Notes: generated by a model from the sequence alone, not told the origin. 64,000 bases of DNA from Linyphia triangularis (GCA_963978545.1 OZ021725.1:90314305-90378304), one strand, 5' to 3'; positions 35,700-49,194 are shown, numbered from the stretch's first letter. Program-made: numbers and translations.

Positions 35700-37479
35700 T
35701 GATGAGGAGAGAGCTATGGTTATTGTTTTTATTAATAATGAGGGAGAAAGATTCCACAATTTGCATTCATTACTAAGAAGCAATATCTTCATATTCCCGC
35801 TAATGATGATACGGAATGCGTATCACGCAGGTGAAGTGGCAATGGTTTTTGTTTCTGTTTTCCCTCCCCCATTTTTAGAAGATTTTTCGGGGTTTCTTGT
35901 TTCAAGTGGAAGCTGAAAGATATTTAATTACCTACTTAAGCCAGCGGATTTTAAAGAGGCAGGGTTGTGTGGCTTATAAATATGCAAAATGTAGTAATGA
36001 ATAGAGATATTTTTTAGTTTTTCATCAATGTTTGGCGTAAGTTTGAAGTGATGTTTGGAGGGGGTTGGGATGAATATTGAAGTGTTGGATAATACGATTT
36101 TGATTGGGTTTTTAGTAGCTTTGCTTGTGTGTTTTAGATATCTAAGGGTGTGATGTAGAATACTTCAAACGGAATACATCAACTAAGTTTTTGGTTCATT
36201 AATACATTAAGTGCTATATTTCAGAGAGATGTATTTAAAAAGTGTAGGATATGAAAAGTAATTGCATAAAATTGAGAAGTTGGGAGAATATTGGAATTAT
36301 GGTACCCAGTTACATCAAAGCGTTATTTATATTCTATACGTAAAAATAATCAATGACACAACTTTCAAAAGAAAATTGGTACCAAGATTGGGGACTGATG
36401 GAATGTTAATGAGTATGATATCAATGTTTCAAAGATCTTTCTAAGAACACTTTTTTTAGAAGTATCAAATAAAATCTCCAATAATACAAAACTGTATGAA
36501 AATATAGTCATTTTTAATGAAAATCGTTTTTAGGGAACTGTCCATCTAGATACTTCCAATTAGAACATGCTTAAAACAGCGTATTTTAGTCATGAATAGT
36601 TTAGTTCATTGCAGTAATAAATTAGTATTATAGTAAATTATATACACAGATATTTAGTTAATATTACGTATTATACTTGTGATAAGTTTTTAAATATCTT
36701 TTTATACCGCATACATATTTTATTATTTTGGAACCATACATATTTTTTTTTTATCTATTTTCAGTGTCTTTTATAAAAATCCATGTATATATTCGATAAA
36801 GTTTTAGATACACGTAACAGTTTTGGGAGGTATAAATACCGCTTTTTCATACGATTTATATATCTTTTTTTATTCTTTGAATGAAAGATCATTATTTTTT
36901 CAAAGCATGTTTAATTTTTATGTTTTCTCTTCTAAGCACTTTTTATTTTTCAGCTATAGTTAAAAAAAAATACTTTACTGTAGTCGATAAATTTTGAACT
37001 TTATAATTTTTATACTTGATTTTTTTTTTTATAAATATTCGAGTCATTTTAGTACATCATAAAAATCTAAATTTGTGTCTTCTTTTCAGGATATTACCAT
37101 CTCCACGAACTGAAGAGGTTTGATCGCCATGAATCCACAACTACACTTTCAAAGAAACTAATATTGCACCACAAACCAACGCGGAACGATGCTTTCCGGA
37201 TATCTATCTTTTAATCCCTTTGGGAATAAATAATATCAAACGTCTTCCATCTAAAGCACACGCATTAGGTTTTATTTGCCTTGCTATCTTTTGTCACATA
37301 AAAAAAAAAATCGTTAATGTCGACGACATACGGGGCATTCAAGTTTCTTGCATAAAACAAATGATCGATATGAAGCGAAGATATCAACTCCTAAAGCATA
37401 TCGATTAAGAAGTCACTTAAAAAAGCAAGCTAAGAAACAAGCAACAAAGACAAAAATAGAAAGAGGAAAAACTCCAGTA
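35700..37479. other. Non-coding stretch
   Basis: No supported gene. The frames 35692-35916, 36262-36444 and 37220-37408 lack recognisable domains. A polypyrimidine tract with AG at 37089 precedes a 41-codon frame to 37214, considered and not accepted as an exon. Several T runs. Confidence 0.5.
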
Positions 37480-38010
37480 AAATGTATGTATTCCATTTCA
37501 TGAAAACAAATTGAGCTCCGGGGCTTTTTCAAAAATCAATCCCGACCCCTCTTTGTAGATCCCCCCCCCTCCCCCTCTTTCATCCCAAAGCATCAACACC
37601 CTCTGACGAATCCATAACCTTGACAAATTTGCCCCTTCAAACACCAATTTATCGCCGGGAGTCGGGGTAATGCAACATCATTCACCCGGGCAGAGTAGAG
37701 AAAGTAAGAGGACGACAAAAAATAATAACTCTAGAGGGGGGGAAAAAAAGGACAAAAAAGGAAAGAGTATAATAATAAGTGGAAAAAGGAGGGAGATGTC
37801 TTGTGAAAAATAGCGGGCGAGTATCGGGGAAGAAAGTGTCCTTTGTATAGTGTGGGAGCAATTATGAAAAGAGCTTCGCCCAGCATCTATTCGTCTTGTC
37901 TCCGCCGGATTAGCGCCATATTTCAGAGGGATGCGTTATGAAGATCGCTCTTGCGCTTCCTTAAGATTCACGGGATGCGAAGAAGGATAACTTGATACAC
38001 GATGGGGGTC
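37480..38010. promoter_or_regulatory. GC-richer island containing a duplicated element
   Basis: Contrasts strongly with the very AT-rich sequence after 38.2 kb. It includes a C run (37561-37569), a purine-rich segment (about 37730-37810) and, at 37866-38000, a segment that recurs at 46.0 kb. No coding signal. The duplication of a GC-rich island element suggests a regulatory or structural function, by inference. Confidence 0.3.
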
Positions 38011-38260
38011 TTATCCAGTCCTAATATTGGGACTAGCGACGTTTTGCTTTGGTTTCTCGTATATATTTTGCCATTAGTGAAAACTTCCGAGGGATGCGGA
38101 TAGCTCTTGAGCTTCCTTAAGATTCACGAAAAAGTTGTGATGGGAAAGGGTTAGGGATATTTTTATGCACAAAAAGAGTCTGATCCAGTACTAATATTGG
38201 TTCAATAGAGATGGAGCATTTTTTCTTTGGTTTCTTGAACAAATTGAATTATTGTCGGGC
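37866..38260. repeat. Dispersed low-copy repeat, copy 1 with internal duplication
   Basis: The segment GAAAAGAGCTTCGCC...GTTATGAAGATCGCTCTTGCG and CTTCCTTA matches 46000-46135; the stretch around 37937-37965 is identical there over about 28 bp. Inside this copy, GAGGGATGCGGATAGCTCTTGAG and CTTCCTTAAGATTCACG at about 38090-38130 repeat 37930-37972, and TCCAGTCCTAATATTGG (about 38016) repeats at about 38194, showing a local duplication of about 170 bp. Confidence 0.75.
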
Positions 38261-38539
38261 ATATCTTTTCCAATACAAATTTTGAGACACATTTATAGTC
38301 TAGGATAATACTATTAATAATTGAAGGTAATAATTTATGAATGCTTTTGTTATAAGTATGTCATGATGATTACTCTTGTACATTCTTATGACTTATAAGA
38401 TTGAGTTGGGTATACATTATATATTTTTTATTGGTGGTAGAGTTCATTTTCACTTAATTCTTTGTATTGTACACTTAACGACCTAGTTTTGAGCATAATA
38501 ACAGTTAATAAGGCCGGAAACTGCACTTACGTGAATTTT

Positions 38540-38636
38540 GAACAACGACGAATATCTAGGCCTAATCCAGGATTCGAACCCGGTCCCTTTGACACGCGAA
38601 GCCAGAGTGCTGACCACATAGTCATCAAGTGGGCAT
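38540..38636 (-). mobile_element. tRNA-like SINE head of a second family
   Basis: On the minus strand TATGTGGTCAGCACTCTGG resembles a box A and GGTTCGAATCC is an exact B box, at tRNA-like spacing. The downstream sequence differs from the main SINE family. I cannot delimit target-site duplications or a tail, and the cloverleaf is imperfect, so a decayed SINE is more likely than a functional tRNA gene. The plus-strand frame 38462-38662 is its antisense. Confidence 0.6.
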
Positions 38637-38639
38637 TTA

Positions 38640-41600
38640 TATTCTTGAGACACATTATATGAGTTATAAATTACGACAATTACTAACGAAGGTGATCACT
38701 GCATATCAACTAGAGTTGTTTGTAATTAAGATTGTTTTTGATTTTAAAATTTCCTTCCAGTTTACTGGAATATGGAGTTAGGAAAGGATAAGATACATTT
38801 ATTGCTATTCTTGAGAAAAGCTCAGCATTTTATTTTGATACATTCATCGTAATAATTTAAACATTTAAACAAACGTATTCCCCCCAGCTTTAACGCGTAC
38901 CTTTTCCACGTTAAACTGTCGAGGGCTTTGTTGTAAAAACTAAAAACTTACTAGTCTATAAACCAGTAATTTTTTTTTTTTTTTTTTTATCATTTGTCTT
39001 ATGGTCGTTTTATATTTATTGTTGATTTTTAAATGCATTTTCTTATTTTAATGTCATAAGTTTAAAGTTTAAGTTTTAAGTAAATTAAATAAATCATCAA
39101 TCACAAATCATTTAAGCTTGACGGAATGTATTCACTAGCAGTTTTTATTGAAAATATTTAGATATCTTATGTTAGACAACAGTTAATGGAATCTTGAGTT
39201 TTCTAATAAAAAATAATACTCATTATACTTAGAATTAAGTATTCATGTTAAAATAAAATAGATTTGTTTCTTGCTGTTGATACATTAAATATTGCTGATC
39301 ATTTAAAAGTAGTTATTAAAACTATATATTTAAATACTCAAATTATAAAAAAAGAAGTTCCTAAATGGGCATTGAATTTCAATGCCTTAAATTAAAATAT
39401 ATGAGCAATCCTATTTTTGTTTAACTGAAGTTAATTCGAATCATATACCCTTAAAATTAAATCCTAATCATTATCCTATAGGTGAAATACATTAATTAAA
39501 ATTTACTTTTTATTCAAAAAGAAAAATTAAATATTTTACAAATACATTGGAAATAATATATATAATTTTTTTTTATAAATCACATGATTTTAGGTCATAG
39601 TTTATCAAAGTATGATTTCTTGAACCATCTCTTTAAAATTTGTTTATTTTCTTTAGTTTGCTTCTGGTCTGACTTTTCAAAAGTTGTTTTAATTTTATCT
39701 ATTTGTTATCTAACTGGACGTCCTTTTTCATACAGTTCCAGGCTGTACATGGCGCTTAAGCGATTACATTAATAATTGCCATTAATGGAATATACCATTA
39801 ATAATACATAGCAAACTGTAAACTTAACTTGGATTACAATACTCGACGTCAGTTCGAACATACTACTGATTTGTATACATCAAATCTATTTTAATAAATG
39901 TTTTATAACTTGTGATTTCTATAAAGTTTAAAAGTTTCTTTAACTTCCTTAAAGTGACTCAGTACCTCTTTAATACCATAATGTTAAAATGTTTATTTTT
40001 TATATACCTTACCTTGGAAAGTTCTTAGCAAATGAATTTGAAATTTTTATATAGGTAAAATAGATCTTATTAAAGGCACAGAGGTTCTAAAAAAGGCACT
40101 GAATTTAAATCCATCTTACAATATTTTTTTTAGATTTTTTTTTTTTTTTAAGATTTGGTATTTTAAATAATAGTTATTAAAATAACAGAAATTGTTTGAA
40201 CCTCAATTTAATGTGTAGGTTATGTACTAAAATTTAATTAAAATTAATGGTATATCTCTAGTTGTTAATAAAGTTAAGTTGTTAATAAAGTTGTTAATAA
40301 AGTTGTTAATACATTAAAGTTTAAACTATCACGTTTAGAAAAAACTAAATTTAAAAATAAATGTCTTATATAGTAAAAGTCGTATATAATTTTTTTTTTA
40401 ATAAATTATATGATTTTAGCTCTTGTAATTTATATTAAATGGTAGTTCAATTTATTAAAATAAAATATAAAATTTTTAATTTGATTAGAAACAAAAGTAA
40501 TTCATCAATTGAAAGGTAACAAAATTTAAAGCAGCATGAAATAAAAATCTTAACTTATTATTACTATTATTTTAAGGGTACTGAGTGCCCTAATTTCATG
40601 GTTTATTTATACAGTTTTAAAAAACATTTTCTTTGGTTTCCATAAAAATATATCTTTTAAAACGTATTTTCATATTCACATAATTTATGAATTTTTCTTA
40701 TTTTCCTACAGACTTTTTATATTAAAAAACCTTTTAAATGTTAAAAACTGCTTTTAATGGAATTAAATCATTTTAATTAAATTTATTACATTTATAATTC
40801 CGAGTCAAAAGCTCTAATGATTTTATGAAAGTAAAAAAATAAATAAAAATAATAATAATAATAATGTTAGGGATGAACTATGCAAGTTGCATCGAAGCAA
40901 AAAATAATTTTAAAGCGTATCATCATTTACTTAACTACACTTAATAACACTAAATTGGTTTTATAACTACTTTATTTTTTCTTTAATATTTATTCAAATT
41001 CTGTACAACTACCAGCTTTTACTTTAATAATGAAAAAAAAAAAAGTTAATACAAAGGGAAAATGATAAATCATATATAAATCTTAATGTATTAACGAACA
41101 TAAAGTAACGATAAATAATTCTCTTGAGTTTATTACTTTCTTTAAATTTTAAGTCAATTTGGATTTTCAATGAGTTTGAGAATTTTTAATGCACATGATA
41201 TGGATCCGATCTTGAAAAAGAAATGAAATATGAAAGGGATACGTTTTGTTAATCAGTTTCAAATACAGAATTTTTCTCATTGATGTAAATTGATATTTAA
41301 AATGCATTCATATTCGGATACTTTATCCCATTGATTTTGCATCTTAAAAGCACTTCAAATTAATTTGATTTTCAAAATTAGAAATAAGAAATGCCTCCAA
41401 GAGAATAAATCACAGAAGATTCTATGTATGAAGCAATGATTTAAAGCGCATTCAGTAAAAAAAAAACTTTCTTTTGAATGGAATTAAATTATTTCTTAAT
41501 TCAAATATGTTGCGTTAATCTATGTTTTTCTTTATGTATTAAACTAAGAATATGTTTATGCATTAAATATAAATTATGAAAAATTTAATTAAAAAAGTTA

Positions 41601-42660
41601 TCTACTTATCAGAAAACTCAATTTTAATTCAAAGACATGGCATTTAAACAACAAGCCCATGGGAAAGTACATAGATAAAATAAAAACCATTGATATTTCT
41701 ATAGTTTAATTAGGTTATTTAATTAGAGATTATAAAAGAAGATTTCATGCAATTTTATATAAAATTTTAGAGTGTTGAATTACGAGTCTGTAAATACCTC
41801 GACAACTTTTAAACGGATGAATTTAGTGTAAAATAAGTATACAAGGAACTGCAGCGCCTCTATTGATGATTTAAGGAAGTTTTAGATTCTATCTCAAAAA
41901 ACTATGAAAAGTAGTGACAAAAAAATTCAATTACAAGCAACTGAAGGTTTTCGATTTCGTGTAAGAAATACTTAACTTTAAGCACTTAAATGTAAATAGA
42001 TATCCGTTTACTAGTTCAAATACATCACTAACGAAGAACTATGGCAAAAGTGTAGCACTATAAAGCTGAATGAGTAAACATTATGGGGTATATTTGCTAT
42101 CACAAATAATAAATATCATCTAGGTGCAATTAATTTCTTTAAGAATATCAAATTAATAGTGTTCAACGTGTCCACCATTAAATGTAATACACATCTGTAT
42201 AAGAGCAACAACCTTTTTAAGGTTCATTTTTCTAACTTTCATTTCACAATGACGTTTTCAGAAGTTCACATACATATTTCAATGCTTTTACATGTAAAAT
42301 GTCATTTGATACTAAATTGAGATTAGATTGAGAGGAGGCTTTACACTTTTAAAACTTTTTCTCGATATCACAGTGTTTGATATAGAAACGATAACTTTCA
42401 TAAATTACCTCTAGAAACATTGTAATCACTCTCATACGATACAGCATGATTATTACTTTACTTTAGAATCCCCCACCCCCCTTTTTTTTTGCTGTTGTTG
42501 TTGTTTTACAATTCTATATTTATCCGTTTAAAAGTGTGAGTGTTTTCAAACGTTTGTTTGCACCTCATGTCTAGATGAAGATCAAATGCAAAAAGATAAA
42601 GAGCAATTCTCTGGCTGATGTACGGAACATTTTGCACACTTTTTAGTACTCTTAAACAAA
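38640..42660. other. Very AT-rich non-coding stretch
   Basis: About 4 kb with no gene. It has T runs (near 38970 and 40128-40149), a 12-bp GTTGTTAATAAA tandem at about 40262-40312 and an AAT microsatellite near 40845-40865. The pair TATATAATTTTTTTTT...ATGATTTTAG occurs near 39558-39592 and 40384-40420 and may mark an old duplication of about 830 bp. A phrase near 41787-41830 (CTCGACAACTTTTAAACGG) resembles the style of dispersed arthropod repeats. The frame 39584-39772 is unremarkable. Confidence 0.55.
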
Positions 42661-42667
42661 TTAGAAT

Positions 42668-43660
42668 AACAAATTAATGATGAATTTAGTAGTTATGTTT
42701 TCGTTTTCTATAATTTTAGTTGTTTGCAAAGTTATATGGAAAAATAATTGTTTTAACTAGGTCAAATATGCATTTATAGGCAGCTGACGCTCGGGACACG
42801 GAAGAAACAAAAGTGCACATTTCCTCTGAATTTATAAGCAGTAAAATTATGAAATTCATAGATTTATTTGGGTAATTGTTAGTAATAATACATCTATAAA
42901 TTTTTTTGCAAAGATATTTTTTTTTTTGTGGATTTAATAAACATGAACTGACGCACGGGACATTTAAAACTAATGCACGGGACATTTCGTAAAGGACGCA
43001 GAGATATACTATTTTTGCGTGTGGGAAACAGTGATATTTTACAGTGGGAAACAGTTACAAATTTTGTATATTTTGTTAGACAAATTATACATACTTTATA
43101 CTACTTGTTACTCAAAGTGAGCTTAATTTTGAAACATTTTGCTGGATAGGTTTGTTATTTAGCGATTCTTTTTATACTGTTAAAAAAATTTAAGTGACAA
43201 AATTATAATGAATTTACTAGTTATGTTTTTTATCATTTTAGTTGGTGGTAAAATGGAATCGAAAAATAATTGTTTTAATTAGGTCAAATATGCATTTATA
43301 AGCAACCAACGCACGGGACACGGAGAAAAAAAAATTACACCCAAAACAAAAGTTTACATTTTCTCTGAATTTATAAGGACTAAAATTATGAAATGCATAG
43401 ACATGTTTGGGTGAATGTTAATAATATTATGTCTATCAAAATTTTAGCAAAAAGATTATTTTTGTAGATTTAAAAAACAAAAACACGAATTGAAGCAAGG
43501 GACATACTATTTTTGGAGTGAAAAACGGTAATATTTTTACAGTTACAATTGTTGTATGTTTTTGTAGAAAAATTATACATGTTTTACACTACTTGTTACT
43601 CAAAGTGGACACAATCCTGGGCTATTTTGGTAGATATATTTGCTATTTTCATTTCTGGTG
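42668..43660. repeat. Tandem duplication, unit about 500 bp, with GACGCACGGGACA motifs
   Basis: Copy 1 (about 42668-43165) and copy 2 (about 43200-43660) align from AATGAATTTAGTAGTTATGTTTT through AATAATTGTTTTAAYTAGG, TCAAATATGCATTTATA, CTCTGAATTTATAAG and AAATTATGAAATKCATAG to TACTACTTGTTACTCAAAGTG. A short word close to GACGCACGGGACA occurs at about 42786, 42951, 42972, 43310 and 43493, and in weaker forms at about 44459 and 44623, so it recurs inside and beyond the unit. The frame 42716-42985 (minus) is repeat-derived. Confidence 0.8.
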
Positions 43661-45999
43661 CTTAGTTAATTATGCTTGAAAAAATTGAATTACTAATGGA
43701 TTTTTTTAGTAATACAAATTTACCAAGGCACTTTAAAATTATCGTATATGTTAATTTTTTATCCCTTTAATGAATGGAGTGATGCATGTTTTTCTTCAAA
43801 CAATCTCATTTCTCAATAGCAAAGAAAGGCTTAAAATTTAAAAATTATTTTTACAATAATTGTTAATTAATTTATAAAAATCAGCTTGAAATGAAGAATA
43901 CTTTTAAAAATTTATTTCAAGTTTCAAGTTAGAATGGACATTGCCCAACTTTAGGTGTTCAAACACAAACACCTTTTCATAACATCTGTCAATTTTGCAA
44001 TAATTTTGTTTCTACACTGATCCTGAGACAGCTGCATAATGTTTGGAAAAGCGGGAAAAGTAAAAAAAAAAAAAATTACCTGTGTCTTTAATGGAATGCA
44101 TTCGTTTTATAAACAAGTTTTTTTTTTTTCTTCTTTATTTTTTCTTTTCTTCTTTATTTTTTCTTTTCTTTTTTTTCTACATTTTGCAAAATTTGACCAA
44201 AGAATGTTATACTCTTTAAGTCACATACCTGCTCGCCATTGCTATATAATTAATGAAAATTTCTTTCTTGAACTAAACAGTTTACCAATTCTTTACTATT
44301 CAAAATATTTTTAGAATGAAACGTTATGCCGCAATAATATCAATTCAGTTTGTTTTCAAGGGATATGTTTTCATTGACGTAAATATCAAACTTTACAATA
44401 ATTGTTATAAAAATAATTGTGCACTTAAAAATCTTACTTTATGTAATTGTTAAAAAACTGACTCACGAGACACATGTTTTTTCTAAAATAACAGTTTAAA
44501 TTATTTTTGTATTGCTTTAGAAGTTTGCTGTCCTTTGTGATTGAATTTTAAAAGAAAAAATAAAGTTTTGTAAAAATTTAAATTTAAAATACGTTTTTAT
44601 TAAAAAAAATTCATGTTTCACACTGACGTACAGGACATGTGTAAGTACTTGAACTTTGAATTTAGTTTTTTTTTTTACCTAGAATGTAATATTATTGGGC
44701 TTTTGTATTTCTAATAATCATGATGACTACATTAAGTACAATTTTTATTGTTTTTGTTGAATTTGTTCCTTTGAAAGTCGCCAATTTGTTATACTCTGTT
44801 TTACATAATTTAGAGTCATTGAAATGAATGAACTTTCACCGTCAAAAAGTTAAATTAAATTGTGTTATACATTTTTTTATCACTCTTTTATGATACTTTG
44901 GACATCTAACTTTAGTAGCAATTCATTGCTTTCACATTTCTTCAATGTTTTTTTTTTTCTTTTTTCGGTGTAGTAGTTTCAGTTTTCAGAGAATTGTCAC
45001 AAAATTATATAAATTTTACTCTAAAAAAACTTTTACTTATCATTCTTTTAACATATAAATGGTACAGATCTATATCTCAGCAGCTGTGAATCTTTTTACT
45101 CAACTTTATATTAAAATTAAAGCAGCATTTTGCCGTTGAAATTGCAATGAGATATAAAATATAAAACGTGTCGATGCGAAAAAACATAATTTGCTAATTT
45201 GCTACCGATTATTATTTTGATAAATAAGTTTTAAAATACGAAAAGTATAATGCCCCTATTAATGAAATGTAATTGTTTTTGCATAGTTAAATTTGAAAAC
45301 TAGTTTTCATGGCTTGTGCAATTTTTATTTATTTAACGATTAATTTTTTATTTGTATGATATTAATTAACAGCTAAATTATTTATTTATTTACATTTGTA
45401 AAGCTTTTCACAACATTGGTTTTGCAGATTTATATTAATTAAATTCTAATTATTACATGTTAGTATAATATTTATAAAATGGGGGAGTGCTTTACATTTT
45501 TGAAGGTTACACGTTGTTAATTCCCACCGTTGTTTCCACTATTAGTATACACGATGCAACATTTATCCTGCAGTTGACATATTTTAAATGTATTATTTCC
45601 TTCTAGAATTTTGTTGTTCTATATTACTGATTGATACTATGATAATAAAATATTCCAATAGCTTACCATTTATTAAGAGGAAATTTTCTTTATACTTTAT
45701 AAAAGGTATTCATACAGAAAATCTAAAAAAAAAAAAGAAAGAACAAAGCTAATTTTATCTCGTACATAATATATCAGTAAACATATTTTTCTTCAAGTCA
45801 GTTCTTTAGTTATTTGACAACATGGGAAAAATCACATCTTATATGCAGTCAATATTCTTCGTTAATAATTCCTTCATATATTCGACCATAAATTGATATT
45901 AAAACATAAAAAGGATAAAGCATTTTTTTAAAAATTATTATAGTTAAATATTAAAGATACTAATATCATAATTTAATATTGATATTTTTTTTTATGAAA
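43661..45999. other. AT-rich non-coding stretch
   Basis: Weak outlying copies of the GACGCACGGGACA word near 44459 and 44623. A T/C-rich tract at 44118-44176 produces part of the frame 44039-44314. Nothing else recognised. Confidence 0.5.
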
Positions 46000-46135
46000 A
46001 GAGCATCGTCTAGAATCTATGTTTCCTGTCTCCTCTTAATTGATGCCGTATTTTAGAAAATCCGTTATGAAGATCGCTCTTGCGCTTCCTTAGAACTTTC
46101 GAGGTCGTAGGATAACAACGAAAGCTTATGTAGTT
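46000..46135. repeat. Dispersed low-copy repeat, copy 2
   Basis: Matches 37866-38000 in the same orientation, including an identical run over GTTATGAAGATCGCTCTTGCG and CTTCCTTA. Elsewhere the copy has drifted towards AT (for example GTCTCCGCCGG becomes GTCTCCTCTTA). The uneven conservation is notable. Confidence 0.75.
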
Positions 46136-46249
46136 CTAATACTAAAACACATTATAGGTTCTCATATATGTATATATGTAATGTTGAAACTTCCGAGTTT
46201 GACTTTAGAATTCTCTAGTATTTTACTGAGTTTGCGAGAAGCGCCTTGA

Positions 46250-46380
46250 GAATCGTCAAACGTCACTAGGAAATATATAAAAACCCCATACTTCGGTTCG
46301 ACCACGCCTTTTGATACCATTTAAATCTTCATGCTAGCCAAACGTCTCTCTCTCTCTCCTCCCATCTCTCTGGCAATAAA
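46250..46380 (+). promoter_or_regulatory. TATA- and GAGA-containing promoter-like block
   Basis: TATATAAAAA at 46274-46283 is followed by GC-richer sequence and, about 65 bp downstream, a CT/GA tract (46346-46376) of the kind bound by GAGA factor on the opposite strand. No clear initiator or downstream exon is seen. In AT-rich DNA a TATA match alone means little. Confidence 0.18.
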
Positions 46381-47129
46381 CTTTTGTTATGTTTACTTCA
46401 GCCACGATTTTACTTCTTAAGACTGTTTACACTACTTCATCCTTATACATATATATGTGAAGCAATGGCGAATACTTCAAAGAGTTATGAATTACTCTTA
46501 CACTTTTTAAAGATTTTAAACTATATTTATATTTGTAGTTAGGACTAATGATTGGTTTTTGAAAGTATACTTTCTGAATACAAGCTACACGAGGTACAAC
46601 AGGATTTAAATAGCTATTCTAAGACTATACAGCAGTAAGACATTATTAGGAAAAGACCGAGACGAATGACAATAATCCAAAAGTGATGGTATCTACTTCT
46701 GATGGGTCATTACATGATACGATATTTAATTCGTGATTTACAAGTGATAACTGAATTAGTTATTGAATTAAACACATTTTGAACTTTTTTTTATTTAGTT
46801 ATGTTAAGTTCATTATTATTAGTATTAGTATTAGTATATATAAACAAAGAAAAATTACAAAGAATGCACTTTTACCCTAAAATAACCTATTTTAGAAATT
46901 TTTTAACACTCATGTAGGTAACCGTCACAGTTTGATTACCACTTTCAACTTCTTTAAAAAAAAAAAAAATTACTGTTGTATATTAAAGTCTAATCATACA
47001 ACGATATATAATTATTAAGGTTGAAATACCTTTCATAAAACTATTAAGTAGACTCTTTAAAATAAATTTTAAAAAATAAAATTAAAAACTGAAAAAAAAA
47101 AACCAAATTGGAATTCCAACCGCTTAATG
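46381..47129. other. AT-rich non-coding stretch
   Basis: A short ATTAGT microsatellite near 46818-46840 and A runs near 46955 and 47091. Nothing coding. Confidence 0.5.
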
Positions 47130-47480
47130 CAAGGGTAGGTAACATTTCATTCCGGCTTGAAAAGAAACCCGTCGCCGCCGTTGCCAAAAAAACAGAAGAA
47201 ACTTATGATACGACTTTTTAAAGGCGCCTGCCGTCGGGAAACGGATTCACTGCCGACTCGGACAAAGCGAAAAACGTCTTCTTAAAAAGGTGCATCATTT
47301 GTTATGACCCCCTACCCCCCAGAAGAAGAAAAAAAAGGGATTAAAATAAATAAATAAGAAAAATCCGAAGGGGTATCTCTAAAAATAAAAGTGTAATTAC
47401 TTAATCGATAACAGCTAAACTGTGTTACGAAACAGATTCAATGCTCTTTGCTAGTCCCCTGCACAATGAAGAAGTTAAAA
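47130..47480. promoter_or_regulatory. GC-richer island
   Basis: Complex sequence with CCCGTCGCCGCCGTTGCC near 47168-47185 and CTGCCGACTCGG near 47251. No open frame of interest and no diagnostic motif. Conserved non-coding element by analogy only. Confidence 0.22.
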
Positions 47481-48949
47481 GTAGCGGGTTCCGATTCTCT
47501 TTTTCTCCTTTTTTTTGTTATTACACTTTGAAAGAATCTCTTCCTAATGTAGTGATTCTCAAATCGTTGGACCAGATAAAAAGTTAGGACGCTTTTTTGT
47601 AAAGTGCTCAGTTGGAGAGCACTAACTGTAGTTTTAAAAGGAAGGTCGAGCTGAGTTTATGCAAGGATTCTCTACTCAGCTTCACATGGATGACTTTTTT
47701 TTTATTTGCAGACCTTTTCTCTTTCTCGTATTATTTCTCGCTACGAAAAAGCGATAAGTAAATTATTTTTCTTGATTTTTGTCGTTTTTTCGTTCTTTGC
47801 TCTCTTCAGTTTTAGGTTATGGAGAAAAATTCAGTGTTGAATTAATTTGTAGTTTGGGAGGTGTATATAAGTACGATGGTGCGTTTTAATGAAATTGTAT
47901 GCGTGATAAAAAAAAAAAGATAATTACTTGCAATATCCCTCAAAATGCCATACATTTTCTGAAAAAACCTTTGAATTTATTTCTACAAGAGTCTAAGCAT
48001 TTTATGTTAAAGTGTGTTCAATACTTCTTTTACTATTTGTATTGAAATTTTTAAAAATTAATTTTTTTTCATTAAGCTGAACTTTCATTTCATTTACTGT
48101 ATTGTCATACAGTAGAGTACCCAAAATTAATTATATTACAGTATAGTACATTAAAACAATAACTTTATTTTATATAATAGGATATTATTCGATATTATTC
48201 AAATTGCAATTAGTACATCAGATTTTCAAGCGTAACAGCAACACGAGTGATGTACTATACTATAACATCTTTACACAGACTAAAGTTAGAGCCAGAATGC
48301 ATTCTGAAGCAAACTGTGCTGCAATTACGTCTCAAGTAGAAAGAAACCTGGATAACTTCCACCAGACGCCACGAGACGCTCACTTTCTCCACCGTGACTA
48401 CTCACTTTCAAATACACATTTCTTGGCTCAATGCTGAGATCTCTTGTATGTTAAGTTAGTATTCTGCCTTCATGCGTCTAATTTGAATTTATGTTAAAAT
48501 TTATGGTAAGTCGGGATACATTTTCTGTTGAATACACTAGAACTATCATACAATTCAGTCACGCATGTTTTAGAGATGTTTGAATAAAATTAAATATTTT
48601 TCAGTTTAATAACTTGTTATCGATTTTCTAATTACTGACAAGTTATTGAATAGAAGGTTTTTTTTTTAAGTACCTCTTTATGGTGTTTGGTGTAAATTGT
48701 ATGCATGTGTTGAACAAGAATATTCAAAACAAAATTCAACCTTTTTCTTTTGCAGTTGAAAGTTTAAATTTTTCCACTTTATGTTTCTATGATAAAATTT
48801 AATTTTTGATTTTTTTTTTAAAGAAAAATATCCCGAAATGATCCTGAACTTAAAAATCTAAATTCGAACTTTTTAACTTTTAGCAAAATAACATCATATT
48901 CTAAATGTGTTAATATACCTACTTCATTCCTTGACTTTAAGTTTCTAAG
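47481..48949. other. Non-coding stretch
   Basis: Nothing recognised. The frame 48204-48437 (77 codons) has somewhat less biased composition but no domain, splice context or start context that supports it. Confidence 0.5.
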
Positions 48950-49037
48950 TTTAATACATATTAGTTAAATATTTAATATATATTAGTTAAGTATTTAATA
49001 TATATTAGTTAAATATTTAATACATATTTGATAATGA
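48950..49037. repeat. 22-bp tandem repeat
   Basis: Four units of the form TTTAATAYATATTAGTTAARTA, starting at 48950, 48972, 48994 and 49016, the last diverged. AT-only satellite-like sequence. Confidence 0.9.
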
Positions 49038-49194
49038 GAATAAAAATTATTCCATATTATTACCTGGCTATAACAGTTACATGGTTCAATAACATACCTG
49101 GATAAATGGTTTTGTTATATTCCTAATATGTCGCATAAACTCTTTAAACACCAAAACAACGGTCAAAGTTTAATGACCCAACAAAACTATTGGT

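Noticed and set aside
37074..37214. Possible terminal exon: polypyrimidine tract and AG at 37088-37089, then a 41-codon frame to TAA at 37212
   Set aside because: A pyrimidine-rich AG and a frame of this length are common by chance. The peptide has no recognised domain, and no upstream exon with a matching donor was found.
38540..38636. Functional tRNA gene at the A- and B-box pair
   Set aside because: Acceptor and anticodon stems do not pair well and no terminator-like T run follows at the right place; a SINE head is a better explanation.
46274..46283. TATA box as proof of a gene start
   Set aside because: TATA-like words are frequent in this AT-rich window (for example near 9874 and 36831), and no exon follows. 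Kept only as a low-confidence block.
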